The notes under the pieces: model-generated
Told to the model about the DNA's origin: nothing
Seen by the model: only the letters and a program-made list of their open reading frames with translations
The model's database searches: none
Position numbers and translations under genes: made by a program
Assembly (NCBI GenBank): GCA_902801845.1
Contig: CADCJW010000009.1
Span: 1 to 64,000 of the forward strand
Length of the DNA stretch: 64,000 bases
Reading direction: 5' to 3'
Source: an uncultured Eubacteriales bacterium
GTDB lineage: Bacteria > Bacillota > Clostridia > Christensenellales > CAG-138
Shown here: positions 1 to 8,978 of the stretch, piece by piece
Numbering within the stretch: position 1 is the stretch's first letter
How the letters are laid out: the number at the start of each line of letters is the position of its first letter

Positions 1-142
1 AAACGATTACAAGGTCAACCTGAAAACCGAAATTCTGATTGAGGATCTGTATGACAAGGTCAATGCCATTCTCGCCAAACAGCTTGAAATGGAAAGGCAG
101 CTGCAGGCGGAAAGCAAAAAGTACGAGGAAAAGCCGCAGTGA
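1..142 (+). CDS. C-terminal end of a DUF1003-family membrane protein (cut by window start)
   Basis: An open frame (codons in phase with base 2) runs from the window edge to a TGA at 140-142 and encodes 46 residues. The segment DYKVNLKTEILIEDLYDKV resembles the cytoplasmic tail of DUF1003 proteins, where a 'VNLKAE...LhEKiD' motif follows two membrane helices; the helices themselves would lie outside the window. It runs opposite to the conjugation operon and so belongs to a cargo or accessory segment of the element. Function of the family is unknown. The family call rests on this short tail only. Confidence 0.5.
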   Translation, partial: NDYKVNLKTEILIEDLYDKVNAILAKQLEMERQLQAESKKYEEKPQ

Positions 143-167
143 TTTTCAAACATTTTTGCTTTGCCTA

Positions 168-752
168 TTGACAAAGTCATTATATCTTGGATTAATAACA
201 TTTATACTCTCGCCATTGCTCGCCTGGGGAAGCGTTATCGCAAGCGACGAGACCGCCGTATTTGCTTCTCTGTCCCGCATGATATGGTATTCCGGATCCG
301 CACAGCAGATCTTTATCGCCATGCTGGTCCTGTTTGTCCCAATGCTCATTTCCTTTTTTCTTGCGCACAATGTGATCGGCTTACCAAAAACAAAGAAAAT
401 AATCCTGAGGATTTCTATAATCGTTTCGTGCTTAGTTCTCTATATAGGGGCTATGTGGGTCATGCCGAGTGACGGAACAGCTATGACAAAAGAAAACATC
501 TGGCACGGCATATTCCTGACATACTGCCTTTATACCGCATTTATTGTACGCATGGATAAAGAAGGTGCCGGCCTTTTATCTGGCTTTCTGGTATTTTCAC
601 TTATTACCGGAGCATTCGCGGTTTTAAATGTATTTGATGAAAGATCCTATGTCATTGCATCAGCCGTATCTGAACTTTATGTGCTGACCATGATGAATCT
701 GGTCGGTTATATGACCTATTATCTGGCTTACCGGAAAAGAAAGGCAGAATGA
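168..752 (+). CDS. Hypothetical polytopic membrane protein
   Basis: The reading frame gives about 195 residues with roughly five or six hydrophobic helices (LGLITFILSPLLAW, IFIAMLVLFVPMLISFFLA, ILRISIIVSCLVLYIGAMWV and others) and a basic tail (AYRKRKAE). I recognise no family. The frame is open from 39, but an ATG there would overlap the DUF1003 tail by about 100 bases in another frame. No good ribosome binding site is visible, so a TTG at 168 just before the first helix is given as a tentative start. A hairpin follows the stop. It is probably cargo, co-directional with the preceding fragment. Confidence 0.45.
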   Translation: MTKSLYLGLITFILSPLLAWGSVIASDETAVFASLSRMIWYSGSAQQIFIAMLVLFVPMLISFFLAHNVIGLPKTKKIILRISIIVSCLVLYIGAMWVMPSDGTAMTKENIWHGIFLTYCLYTAFIVRMDKEGAGLLSGFLVFSLITGAFAVLNVFDERSYVIASAVSELYVLTMMNLVGYMTYYLAYRKRKAE

Positions 753-764
753 ATAGAAAGCAAC

Positions 765-801
765 GCCGGAAGACACCCGCAGCAGGGCATCTTCCGGCAT
801 T
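765..801. terminator. Hairpin between convergent genes
   Basis: GCCGGAAGA at 765-773 and TCTTCCGGC at 790-798 form a 9-bp perfect stem between the plus-strand membrane protein and the minus-strand relaxase gene. The T-run is weak (ATTGTTAT), so it is a plausible shared terminator rather than a strong one. Confidence 0.55.
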
Positions 802-805
802 GTTA

Positions 806-2203
806 TCAGTGTTCTTTTTCCTTTTGACGGCTTTGTTCTTCTTTCTCAGATTCAAACAGGGATGAAAGGTTGCTTTCTGCGATTGCCAGCTCCTGCGCCT
901 CATCCCTAAGCCTTCGGTATTCTGCATAAGCTGCCTTTTTGCCGGAAAACAGTTCCGCATACTCAGCGTTCAGGTCTTTTACCTTTGGGAGCCTCTTCAC
1001 GCCAAGCTCATCAAACGCCTGCTTAGCAGCCTTATGAAGCGTGATCTCTTCCCGGTGTGCCTCCAAGAACTTTTTGCTGTATCCGGCCTTCCGGTATTCT
1101 TCATAGGTACTTCTGGTTTTGGAATAGTTGATGATGTGCTTCTTAAGAGTGGCGATCTCTGCAAGCCTGGATTCAGAAGCTTTGATGGAATCAAGCAGAT
1201 CATCCCGGGCTTTCGTCTTTTCTTCCACCAGAGAGGACAGATGACTAAGGCCCCGGATCTTCTGGTCTCTGAGGAAGAGGAAGGACTTGGATACCTGTTT
1301 CAGGTTGTGCCGCTTGGCCCACTTGGCGTAGCCCGGCCCCTTTTCAGTCAGCTTCTTCTCCACATCGATCAGCCAGCTTCCGGCTCTGGACCGGTACTGA
1401 TTATCTGTTCTGGTCGCAGTTCTGCTCTGCAGCTTCACTTTACCGGAGAGGACAGCCATGATATCGGCTTCCTTGTATCCATCCGGAAGGGAAGAGAGGC
1501 GGATAAAGCGTTTTTGACCGGAACTCTTTACCGCCACATTAGCTCCCGTTTTGATCTCGTACCCTGCTTTCTTCATTTCATCGAGGAATGCAGGAAAGTC
1601 TTTTGGCTTCCTGGCGAGAATCTCATCGATCTGCTGACAGATGGCATCCCGGGCAGAGGTCTTTTTCGGGAAGGCAGTCCGCTTCTCCCGTTCATCATAT
1701 GGCTTCTGCTCTATCACCGAGAGGCCGTGCTCCAGGCAGATAAGATCGCTCAGCTTCTGCAGCGCCAGGCCGGAGCGCCAGAAGTCCTTAAATTTTTTCG
1801 TGCCGTCCATAGAAGTGGAATTGAAGACAATGTGGTTATGGATATGAGCCCGGTCTGTGTGCGTTGCCACGATAAAGGAGTATTTGCCCTTGGTAAACCG
1901 CAGCGCCAGCTCATACCCCACCCTGTTTGCTTCTTCCGCCGTGATCTCACCGGGCTTGAAAGATTGCCGGATCTGGTAGGCGATCACGTCGCTGTGCTGC
2001 TTCTTTCCGGTCGTCTGATAATACTGCCGCTTCTGCAGCATAAATTCTTCATCGACCGTATAGGGATCGCAGCCAAAGGATGTGACTGTTTCGCCCTTTT
2101 CTGTTTTCTCCGGATTCTTTGCATAATCTGTCCGCTCTCCGAGGCTCTGTGCCACGGTACGGCCTTTATGCTGATGCAGGGCAATAAGCCTCGTTGCTGC
2201 CAT
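806..2203 (-). CDS. MOBP-type relaxase / mobilization nuclease
   Basis: A 465-residue relaxase that would nick one strand at oriT and pilot it to the recipient. Near the N terminus YAKNPEKT is the expected position of the catalytic Tyr (about residue 27). The metal-binding three-histidine motif is in HTDRAHIHNHIVFN (about residues 117-130). The C-terminal half is long, charged and helical. The start at 2203 follows AGGAGG with 7-base spacing. It is the last gene of the minus-strand conjugation operon and lies behind a MobC-like accessory gene, as is usual. A CTn/Tn1549-like relaxase is the best family match; the oriT itself was not identified. Confidence 0.9.
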   Translation of the reverse strand: MAATRLIALHQHKGRTVAQSLGERTDYAKNPEKTEKGETVTSFGCDPYTVDEEFMLQKRQYYQTTGKKQHSDVIAYQIRQSFKPGEITAEEANRVGYELALRFTKGKYSFIVATHTDRAHIHNHIVFNSTSMDGTKKFKDFWRSGLALQKLSDLICLEHGLSVIEQKPYDEREKRTAFPKKTSARDAICQQIDEILARKPKDFPAFLDEMKKAGYEIKTGANVAVKSSGQKRFIRLSSLPDGYKEADIMAVLSGKVKLQSRTATRTDNQYRSRAGSWLIDVEKKLTEKGPGYAKWAKRHNLKQVSKSFLFLRDQKIRGLSHLSSLVEEKTKARDDLLDSIKASESRLAEIATLKKHIINYSKTRSTYEEYRKAGYSKKFLEAHREEITLHKAAKQAFDELGVKRLPKVKDLNAEYAELFSGKKAAYAEYRRLRDEAQELAIAESNLSSLFESEKEEQSRQKEKEH

Positions 2204-2274
2204 GCTGATGCCTCCTTACAAAAAATGCCCGGGACCGCACCGGATCACTCCGATGCAGCCCCGGTTTTACGTTT

Positions 2275-2607
2275 CTACTGAATGGTCGAGAGCCTTGCCG
2301 CAATCTCCCGGGCAAGCTCCCAGATCTCATCCTGCTTCACCTGCAGATCCGCAATATCCGCTCCGTAGATGGTTCCTGTTGAATTCGCCTTCTTTGCGAT
2401 CTGGTTCAGATTGTTGCTGCTGTGCCGAAGAAGCGAGATCATCTCCCGGATATCAGACGTATCCAGCTTGATGATATAGCCGTCCAGCGCCATCTTGCGG
2501 ATAAAGGCGCTGCGGTTTCGGACTCCTGCCTCAGCCATTCGCTGCTTGAGCTGTTCCACTTCTTCCGGTGTGAACAGAGCACGAAGCTCCTGGTTTCTTA
2601 CTTTCAT
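2275..2607 (-). CDS. mobC: MobC-like relaxosome accessory protein
   Basis: A 110-residue protein with a short N-terminal segment like a ribbon-helix-helix protein (MKVRNQELRALFTPEEVEQL), then the pattern 'AGVRNRSAFIRKMALDGYII' and a C-terminal helix with LLRHSSNNLNQIAKKAN, typical of the MobC/BmgA family. These proteins bind near oriT and help the relaxase open the DNA. Its ATG overlaps the stop of the upstream gene (2604-2607), suggesting translational coupling, and the relaxase follows 71 bases downstream. Confidence 0.85.
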   Translation of the reverse strand: MKVRNQELRALFTPEEVEQLKQRMAEAGVRNRSAFIRKMALDGYIIKLDTSDIREMISLLRHSSNNLNQIAKKANSTGTIYGADIADLQVKQDEIWELAREIAARLSTIQ

Positions 2608-3146
2608 ACCCGGACCGGTGCCCCCTCATCGCGGATCAGCCTGGGACGGTGTTTTCTGGCCTCCGCTTCAGCTGCCTTCGCCGCTTCTGCCTGACTTGCC
2701 TTCAGCTCAGCCAGAACAGATCTGCGTTCATCAGAGACAGCAGATTCTTTTGCCTGCTGTCTCAGGGCTTCCGCAGGATCCGGCTGCGGCATGTTGTTGA
2801 TGATGCCATCAAAGTTGTTGTCGTTCTGTTCCACGGCGTCTTCCACAGCGCGAAGGGCAGCTCTCTGCGGATCCCGTTCCGGGAAGCGTTCCGGATGCAG
2901 AATGATCTCCACACGGTCTGAGACCTGGGGATCATCAAACACGACGCCGTTCAGCCACTCTTCACACTCATGCCATCCGCCCATAGTCATTACATTGCCA
3001 TAAGCACCATAAAAGCGGAGATTGTCCTCTGTACTTTCGAGGGTATCCAGTACATATCCGGCAGCCTCCATCGCCGCCACCAGTTGTTCCTTCTCAGCCG
3101 GGTGATCGTGCATTGGCTCGGTGTGAGCCTCATCCCACTTACTCAT
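2604..3146 (-). CDS. DUF4316-like ICE accessory protein
   Basis: A 180-residue acidic protein beginning MSKWDEAHTEPMHDHPAEKE. The first third (AAMEAAGYVLDTLESTEDNLRF...GGWHECEEWLNGVVF) resembles proteins annotated DUF4316 in clostridial conjugative elements, and the C-terminal part is an Ala/Glu-rich predicted coiled coil. I chose the start at 3146 rather than the longer frame from 3194 because AGGAGG stands 6 bases before it. Function unknown. It overlaps both neighbours by a few bases within the mobilization block. Confidence 0.65.
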   Translation of the reverse strand: MSKWDEAHTEPMHDHPAEKEQLVAAMEAAGYVLDTLESTEDNLRFYGAYGNVMTMGGWHECEEWLNGVVFDDPQVSDRVEIILHPERFPERDPQRAALRAVEDAVEQNDNNFDGIINNMPQPDPAEALRQQAKESAVSDERRSVLAELKASQAEAAKAAEAEARKHRPRLIRDEGAPVRV

Positions 3147-3363
3147 GATCTGCCTCCTCATCATTGTCATAGACAGTAAAATCAATGCTTGCAAATTCGG
3201 CGTCTGTCAGCTTGTTCAGCTTCCTGACAGTGCGGCGGGTGAGTTCCTTCAGCTCTGCATCCTCGATCAGCTTCAGATGCGCTGCCATCTTCAAAAGAGC
3301 AACATTCCGGTTGGAATGGTCAAAGGAACTGACCAGGGCAGTTTCTTCTACGGTAAAGATCAT
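3139..3363 (-). CDS. Small ICE hypothetical protein
   Basis: A 74-residue protein starting MIFTVEETALVSSFD, a short family seen next to DUF4316 and ArdC-like genes in clostridial elements. Predicted mostly helical with an acidic tail (DNDEEADHE). It overlaps the ArdC-like gene stop by four bases (3360-3363) and the next gene start, so it is tightly coupled in the operon. No function can be assigned from sequence. Confidence 0.65.
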   Translation of the reverse strand: MIFTVEETALVSSFDHSNRNVALLKMAAHLKLIEDAELKELTRRTVRKLNKLTDAEFASIDFTVYDNDEEADHE

Positions 3364-4520
3364 CTCGTTTCCTCCTTCTTTTTGTGTGCCTTTTTGTACG
3401 GGTCTTTGTCCGCTTTTTCGTGTGTCACTTTGGATGTCTCTTTGTCTTCCTTTTTGTGTGAGTTTTTGTCCGAAACCTCTGTTTTCCTCTCGGCAAGCTC
3501 TTTGAGCACCGATGTCCGGCCATCCACTTTTGATGCCTCTATCGGACTGTTTTCGGCCTTATTGGTCCCTTCCAATGAGGCAGGTGCTTTTTCCTGCTGC
3601 AGAGACATGATATGGTCGTCGATTGCCGTGATCATCTCGTCAGCGGCTTTTCGGATCCGGTCCAGGGAAGCTTTCAGCTCAGGCGTGTCCTTACCCTGAG
3701 ACCATCCGGCGATATAAGCAAAGCTGTAATCACTGGTCTCTATTCCGTAATGCTGGGCAACCGTGTATGCAACAGATTCTGCCTCGACCTCCTTGGCATT
3801 CCTCGTCAGCCTCGGCTCTTCCGGAGGCAGCTCCTTCGGATCAATGGAATGCAGCTTCTGGTGAGCCATTTCATGGATCAGTGTCTTGGCCGTCTGCACT
3901 TCGCTCATGCCCTCCTGAAGAGCGATCCGCTGATCCACTGTGTGGTAGTACCCCTTGGCTCCGGATGGAATGTCCTCAAAGCCGATAGGCACCGGACAGG
4001 ACCGTTTCAGTGCCTCAAAGAACATCTCATAATTCGAGACACTGCCGGTAAGCTCATCTACGCCGATGGTAGGGAGGGGCCTGCCGTCAGTTTGACTCAC
4101 GTCAAAGACGTTTACGACCTTGAAGGCCGGGACCATGACTTCCTTCAATTCCTTTGCTGTGCTGCCGTCCGGATTAAGGATCGGCTGTCTTGTGATAGGA
4201 TCGACCCTATCCACTTCCATCTGCTTTTTGTAGGGAGTAGGAGCAAGAATACGGATACCCTGTTCGCCTTTCTGAACCTGCCTGCCGAAGTTCTTCTGCC
4301 AGGCAGTATACCCGGCGACCAGTGTGGCGTCGGGCTTCTGCATGGCGATCAGGATCGTATTGTTCAGGGAATAATCGTGGAATTTGGAGAGCGTCTTCAG
4401 GTAATTCTTGAAGGCCTCGCTCTCGAAAAGCGCCTGAATACCGGCTTCCAGCTTGTCGGTGATTTCCTTAACCTTATCGAACTGGGAGGGATAGGGTTTA
4501 TCGAAAGCTTTTCCCGCCAT
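3360..4520 (-). CDS. ArdC-like antirestriction protein with zinc-metallopeptidase motif
   Basis: 386 residues. The N-terminal part (YSLNNTILIAMQKPDATLVAGY, then FGRQVQKGEQGIRILAP) is the ArdC/DUF1738 single-stranded-DNA-binding domain. It is followed by a zincin segment with LIHEMAHQKLH, an HExxH zinc motif, and a downstream EVEAESVAY that can supply the third ligand. Such proteins protect incoming single-stranded DNA in the recipient. The C terminus is a low-complexity Lys/Glu tail. Start at 4520 has AGGAGG about 8 bases upstream; the frame also opens at 4547 inside topB. It overlaps topB by 23 bases. Confidence 0.8.
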   Translation of the reverse strand: MAGKAFDKPYPSQFDKVKEITDKLEAGIQALFESEAFKNYLKTLSKFHDYSLNNTILIAMQKPDATLVAGYTAWQKNFGRQVQKGEQGIRILAPTPYKKQMEVDRVDPITRQPILNPDGSTAKELKEVMVPAFKVVNVFDVSQTDGRPLPTIGVDELTGSVSNYEMFFEALKRSCPVPIGFEDIPSGAKGYYHTVDQRIALQEGMSEVQTAKTLIHEMAHQKLHSIDPKELPPEEPRLTRNAKEVEAESVAYTVAQHYGIETSDYSFAYIAGWSQGKDTPELKASLDRIRKAADEMITAIDDHIMSLQQEKAPASLEGTNKAENSPIEASKVDGRTSVLKELAERKTEVSDKNSHKKEDKETSKVTHEKADKDPYKKAHKKKEETR

Positions 4521-6609
4521 CGCTGCCGCCTCCTTTCCGGTTCTCAAAGACCATCGAGAACTGCGGCCTACCGTCCGCCTCCGTGGAAAGCAGGATATCC
4601 GCGTTATAGGTCTTGCCGGTCTTCTGGCTCTTGCAATCCTTCAGTCTGGCGCGGCCATCCTTCAGAAGCTTCTCCACGATCTGGGAGGTCAGGCGTTTCC
4701 CGATCTTCGTGAAATATGCATTGTCCTTCCAGAGAATGAACCGGCATTCGCTGTTGCTGCAAAACCACCCCTTCTGTTTTTCCAGCACCTCGGACCCGCA
4801 GTGGGGACAGGTACCGATCACTTTATTTCTGCTCATAAGCGCATCTGCTCCTTTCGCTTTTTCATAGGTTGTTACAAGTCCAGCGATCATCCCGGAGATC
4901 CCGTCCATGAAATCCGCAGCGTCGTATTCGCCGCGCTCAATACCCAGGAGCTTCTGCTCCCATTCGGCAGTCATGGAAGGTGACTGGATCTGCTCCGGCA
5001 TGACGGTGATCAGGGCGTTGCCTTTGTCAGTGGCGATCAGGTGTCTGGTCTTCTTATCGCCCTTTCGCTCGATAAAGCCGCGCTGCACCAGCTTTTCGAT
5101 AGTGGCAGCACGGGTGGCCGGAGTACCAAGGCCCTTGCGTTCCGCTTCCTCCGGCGTCTCATCAGCTCCGGCAGTTTCCATAGCTGAAAGGAGAGTGTCT
5201 TCCGTAAAATGCTTGCTCAGGGAGGTCTTGCCCTCTTTGAGAGCTGCAGCATCGATATGAAGCCGGTTTCCCTGGCCAGGGATCTGGCCGAAGGAATCCT
5301 CATCCTTCTTCTTGTCCGGATAGAAATGCTGCCAGATGGCTTTCCAGCCAAGCTGCAGATCGGTCCTGCCTTTTCTGGTGAATTCTTCAGCTCCACAGCG
5401 TGTCTTTACAGTTGATTCCGCATACAGGTAATCTTCAGCAACTGCGCAGAGAAGCCTTGCGGAGATCAGCTGAAGAACTGCCATTTCTCCCAGGGATAGC
5501 TCTCTGAAATCACTTCCTGCCATCGTCTTTGTCGGGATGATGGCATGATGGTCAGTGACCTTGCTGCTGTTGAAAATGCTTGCAGGGCGAACCGGCTCAT
5601 TACGAAGCGCACTGCCGGTATATTTGAATTTTCCCGCGACTGCGGTGATCAGCTCCGGCAGTATCTCTCGCATATCATCGGTAAGGTACCGGCTGTCGGT
5701 ACGGGGATAAGTCACCAGCTTCTTTTCATAAAGGCTCTGAGTGTGATCCAGTGTCTGCTGAGCCGTAAAGCCGAGAATACGGTTGGCGTCTCTCTGCAGG
5801 CTCGTCAGGTCATACAGAAGTGGCGGCTTCTCCAGTTTTTCTTTCGTCTCAACAGTTTCGATCATGACTTCTCCGGCAGTCTGGCACTCCTGAAGGACAG
5901 CTTCGGCGTCGTTTTTTGTCGAAAAACGTCGGCTGGACACGGTTAGATCTCCGGCTTTCAGCTGGACGGTCCAGAATGGCTCCGGCTTGAAAGCAGCGAT
6001 CTGGGCGTCACGCATGACCACCATGGCCAGCGTCGGCGTCATCACCCGGCCAACTGCCAGGGTCTGGCCGTACAGGCATGAAAAAAGCCGGGTGGCGTTC
6101 ATTCCGACGATCCAGTCGGCACACTCCCGGCAAAGGGCTGCCTCATACAAGGCATCATATGCGGTTCCCGGCTTCAGCTTCTTAAAGCCTTCCCGGATGG
6201 CTGCGTCCTCCATGCTGGAGATCCACAGCCGTTCAAAGGGTTTCTTACATCGGGCCTGGTTGTATACCAGCCGGAAGATCAGTTCGCCTTCACGCCCGGC
6301 ATCAGTGGCACAGACAAGGCTCTCCACATCGGAGCGTTCCATCAGAGACTTCAGGATCTGATACTGCTTCCTGGTGGCCTGAGAAACCTCATACAGCCAG
6401 CGCTCCGGCAGGATCGGCAGGTCTTCCAGCCGCCACTTGGCAAAGCGCTCATCATAGCGCTCCGGCGCGGAAAGCTCAACCAGATGGCCAACACACCAGC
6501 TGACCAGATATTCGCCGCCTTCCAGGTAGCCGTCCCTGCGTTTGTCTGCGCCAATCACCCTGGCCAGAGACTGGGCTACACTTGGCTTCTCGGCAATAAC
6601 AAGTTTCAT
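4498..6609 (-). CDS. topB: DNA topoisomerase III (ICE-borne TopB)
   Basis: 703 residues beginning MKLVIAEKPSVAQSLARVIG, the TOPRIM start of type IA topoisomerases. The acidic TOPRIM motif is at CATDAGREGELIFR, the active-site Tyr is in LVTYPRTDSRYL, and a Cys4 zinc finger (CPHCGSEV...CSNSECRF) is at the C terminus. ICE-encoded TopB probably resolves DNA during transfer or plasmid-like replication. Start follows AGGAGG. It is divergent from the AbrB gene, sharing a 135-bp upstream gap. Confidence 0.95.
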   Translation of the reverse strand: MKLVIAEKPSVAQSLARVIGADKRRDGYLEGGEYLVSWCVGHLVELSAPERYDERFAKWRLEDLPILPERWLYEVSQATRKQYQILKSLMERSDVESLVCATDAGREGELIFRLVYNQARCKKPFERLWISSMEDAAIREGFKKLKPGTAYDALYEAALCRECADWIVGMNATRLFSCLYGQTLAVGRVMTPTLAMVVMRDAQIAAFKPEPFWTVQLKAGDLTVSSRRFSTKNDAEAVLQECQTAGEVMIETVETKEKLEKPPLLYDLTSLQRDANRILGFTAQQTLDHTQSLYEKKLVTYPRTDSRYLTDDMREILPELITAVAGKFKYTGSALRNEPVRPASIFNSSKVTDHHAIIPTKTMAGSDFRELSLGEMAVLQLISARLLCAVAEDYLYAESTVKTRCGAEEFTRKGRTDLQLGWKAIWQHFYPDKKKDEDSFGQIPGQGNRLHIDAAALKEGKTSLSKHFTEDTLLSAMETAGADETPEEAERKGLGTPATRAATIEKLVQRGFIERKGDKKTRHLIATDKGNALITVMPEQIQSPSMTAEWEQKLLGIERGEYDAADFMDGISGMIAGLVTTYEKAKGADALMSRNKVIGTCPHCGSEVLEKQKGWFCSNSECRFILWKDNAYFTKIGKRLTSQIVEKLLKDGRARLKDCKSQKTGKTYNADILLSTEADGRPQFSMVFENRKGGGSDGGKSFR

Positions 6610-6683
6610 TCGTGCATCCTCCTATTGGCATTAATATAGCGCCAGAGACTTGTGAATCCTTGGCGTTATGTACATACTCCATA

Positions 6684-6712
6684 TTGACAAACAATAGTAT
6701 GAAATGTATGAT
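6684..6712 (+). promoter_or_regulatory. Sigma-A promoter of the abrB-amidohydrolase cargo
   Basis: TTGACA at 6684-6689, 17-base spacer, TATGAT at 6707-6712. Three short TATG repeats (6698-6718) overlap and follow the -10 box and could be an operator for the AbrB-like protein encoded just downstream; that role is inferred. Confidence 0.75.
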
Positions 6713-6744
6713 TTGTATGTCAACATAACAGGAGGTTTATTCAA

Positions 6745-6942
6745 ATGGAAAGACCAGAAGGGAAATATGCATGGACTGTGACTGTAGGAACAAAAGGACA
6801 GATCGTCATTCCGAAAGAAGCCCGGGACGTATTTGACATTCATCCGGGAGATCATCTCCTCATCCTTGCCGATGCCGAACAGGGTATGGCGATCCCTCCG
6901 AAGGATTCTTTCGAGGAATACTTCAAAAAAGCATTCCACTAA
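6745..6942 (+). CDS. AbrB/SpoVT-type swapped-hairpin transcription factor
   Basis: 65 residues; WTVTVGTKGQIVIPKEARDVF followed by IHPGDHLLIL is the AbrB/MazE swapped-hairpin DNA-binding fold. The start has AGGAGG about 9 bases upstream. It stands directly downstream of a near-consensus promoter and 24 bases ahead of an amidohydrolase gene. No toxin-like gene is adjacent, so it is more likely an autoregulated transcription factor than a MazE-type antitoxin. Confidence 0.85.
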   Translation: MERPEGKYAWTVTVGTKGQIVIPKEARDVFDIHPGDHLLILADAEQGMAIPPKDSFEEYFKKAFH

Positions 6943-6966
6943 GCCGAGAAAAGGGAGGATAGTCGT

Positions 6967-8916
6967 ATGCCTGTATTTCTGGGGATTCCCCTGATCGGAT
7001 GGATACAGATGGTGTTTGGCACTGCCGTTGTGCTTTTCGCACTGATAAAATACTTGAGACGTCCTAAGATGAAAAAGACGGACGGATTTCTGATTAGGGA
7101 CGTTCATGTTATTATCGGCGATGGCAGTGAACTCTTTCATCAGAACGTCCTCGTTCGTGGAGGGATCATTAAAAGGATCAGCAGTGACTCTATAGAAGAC
7201 GCCGTAGCATCTGTAATTGACGGGACCGGTCTTACGCTCATGCCGGGGCTGATTGACTCCCACATTCATATCCAGGGAGGATTCAGCTGCCGTAACGAAG
7301 AAGAGAGCGATGTTTTCATGCGCGAAAGGATCCCTCAAATCTTCAGCGAAGGTGTGTTGCCATACGGCGTCACCACCATCAAGGATCTGGATGCGCCAAA
7401 GCATTTTATCTACAAGCTGCGCGATAAGCTGAAATCTGGCGAGATCACAGGGCCCGAACTGTTGATCGTCGGCCCTAACTTTACGGCCCCTGGCGGGCAT
7501 CCCGCCAGCACCCTGGGGTCAAACAGCCTGTGGGCAAAATCGGAAATGGCTATTGAGGTTTCCACTCCCGAGCAGGTCAGTGAAGGGATCCGGGAGTTGA
7601 AAGAGGCTGGTGTAGATTTCCTGAAATTCACCTATCAGGGAGGCGACTACTGGTATTTTGATGAAAAGCGAAACATTTGCAAAATCGATAAGACTCTGAT
7701 GCAGCAGATCATCCGCGAGGGCAAAGAAAACGGCTTGAATGCTACGGCACATGTTTTCTATTATGACGACGTGAAGGAACTGCTGGAATCCGGGATCTAC
7801 GGCATCGAGCATGGAATCCTGGACCGGGATATCGCGCCGGACGATCCGATCGTCGCGCTTTGGAAAGAGTCGGGGGCACACTTTGTTCCCACTGTCAACG
7901 CCATGACTTACGAAAAGGATCCAGCGAGATTGGCGCATAGTCTGCACAATCTCAAGGTCCTGTATGACGCCGGCATTCCCATCGCCATGGGCACGGATAA
8001 CATGCTTGAAAGCATGACAGGCGAGATCGAGCACAAGGAACTGGCTTATTATGTGGAAGCCGGGCTTACTCCCATGCAAGCCATCGTCCTTGCTACCAGA
8101 AATGGTGCTGAGCACCTCGGGATCGAGAAACGTAAGGGGCTAGTGAAGGAAGGCATGGAGGCAGACCTGATTCTGCTTGAAAAAGATCCAGCAGAAGACA
8201 TCTCCAACATCCAGTTCATCGAAAAAGTATTCCTGAAGGGCAACCTCGTCTTCTCACAGAAAGCGATTTCATCCTATGCCTTGCCTGACTATACCTATCC
8301 CAGTAATGTGTCAAAGCTACAGTATCAAAAGTCCGGCGACGCGGAAGTCCGTTGCGTGGATGCGTCCTGCTATGCGTACAAAGGCGAGATCTCACAAACC
8401 ATACTCAGGAACGGGACCGTATGGTCTGAAGAGGTTTTCCAGGTTGAGAGCAATCTGTCCTGCACGCGCTGGCTGTATAAAAGGCCGTCCGACCAGACGG
8501 ATCTCATTGCGCAAAAGGACGGCGGAATTATCAAACTGTCAGGAACCTTCAAAGGAAAAGCACAGGAAAAAACCTTCAAGATCGGCGATGGTTTGTGGTA
8601 CCAGATGATGGAAATGGCCATGCCTGCGTTCATCGAATCGGAGGAAAAACAGATCGTCTTCTATTCAATCGGTACCGGTAACAATCGCGGTGCAATGGGT
8701 CTTGGCGAATTCGCCGCTGAAAAAAACGGCGAAGAAACCATTACCGTGAACGGAACCACCTACGATTGTGTGAAGATCACCTTTGTCCTCACGGCGTTTT
8801 CCTGGGCCTGGACTGGGCTTTACTGGTATGATAAACAAAGCGGTCAGCTTGTTCAGACAGGAGAAAAAGGAAAAAACGCTGAAAAGAACGGCTATCAGCT
8901 GACATCGATGAAATAG
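6967..8916 (+). CDS. Membrane-anchored amidohydrolase with extra C-terminal domain
   Basis: 649 residues. A hydrophobic helix (about residues 5-27, PLIGWIQMVFGTAVVLFALI) and KYLRRPK suggest an N-terminal anchor. The metal-dependent amidohydrolase barrel follows: GLIDSHIHIQGG (first His pair), FLKFTYQGG (Lys), TAHVFYY, GIEHG and IAMGTDN (final Asp). From about residue 440 an additional domain of about 200 residues with aromatic, beta-rich sequence (LYWYDKQSGQLVQTGEKG) is unlike the catalytic family and may bind a substrate or the envelope. The relatives are imidazolone/prolidase-like; substrate unknown. It forms an operon with the AbrB gene, on the strand opposite to the conjugation genes, typical of cargo. 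Confidence 0.8.
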   Translation: MPVFLGIPLIGWIQMVFGTAVVLFALIKYLRRPKMKKTDGFLIRDVHVIIGDGSELFHQNVLVRGGIIKRISSDSIEDAVASVIDGTGLTLMPGLIDSHIHIQGGFSCRNEEESDVFMRERIPQIFSEGVLPYGVTTIKDLDAPKHFIYKLRDKLKSGEITGPELLIVGPNFTAPGGHPASTLGSNSLWAKSEMAIEVSTPEQVSEGIRELKEAGVDFLKFTYQGGDYWYFDEKRNICKIDKTLMQQIIREGKENGLNATAHVFYYDDVKELLESGIYGIEHGILDRDIAPDDPIVALWKESGAHFVPTVNAMTYEKDPARLAHSLHNLKVLYDAGIPIAMGTDNMLESMTGEIEHKELAYYVEAGLTPMQAIVLATRNGAEHLGIEKRKGLVKEGMEADLILLEKDPAEDISNIQFIEKVFLKGNLVFSQKAISSYALPDYTYPSNVSKLQYQKSGDAEVRCVDASCYAYKGEISQTILRNGTVWSEEVFQVESNLSCTRWLYKRPSDQTDLIAQKDGGIIKLSGTFKGKAQEKTFKIGDGLWYQMMEMAMPAFIESEEKQIVFYSIGTGNNRGAMGLGEFAAEKNGEETITVNGTTYDCVKITFVLTAFSWAWTGLYWYDKQSGQLVQTGEKGKNAEKNGYQLTSMK

Positions 8917-8935
8917 GGCATAAATACAAGCATTT

Positions 8936-8970
8936 AAACGCCTCTGAATGTTCCATTTAGGGGCGTTTTA
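8936..8970 (+). terminator. Terminator of the amidohydrolase cargo
   Basis: AAACGCCTCTGAATG and CATTTAGGGGCGTTT pair with a 3-base loop and a few mismatches, followed by TTTT. It lies 20 bases after the amidohydrolase stop. Confidence 0.75.
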
Positions 8971-8978
8971 CTATGTAC

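Noticed and set aside
1034..2281. 415-codon plus-strand open frame over the relaxase
   Set aside because: The relaxase on the other strand has catalytic motifs and a ribosome binding site; this frame has neither.
6745..6942. AbrB protein as antitoxin of a toxin-antitoxin pair
   Set aside because: No small toxin-like gene is adjacent; the following gene is a 649-residue amidohydrolase.
6631..7500. 289-codon minus-strand frame
   Set aside because: It is antisense to the AbrB and amidohydrolase genes and crosses their consensus promoter.
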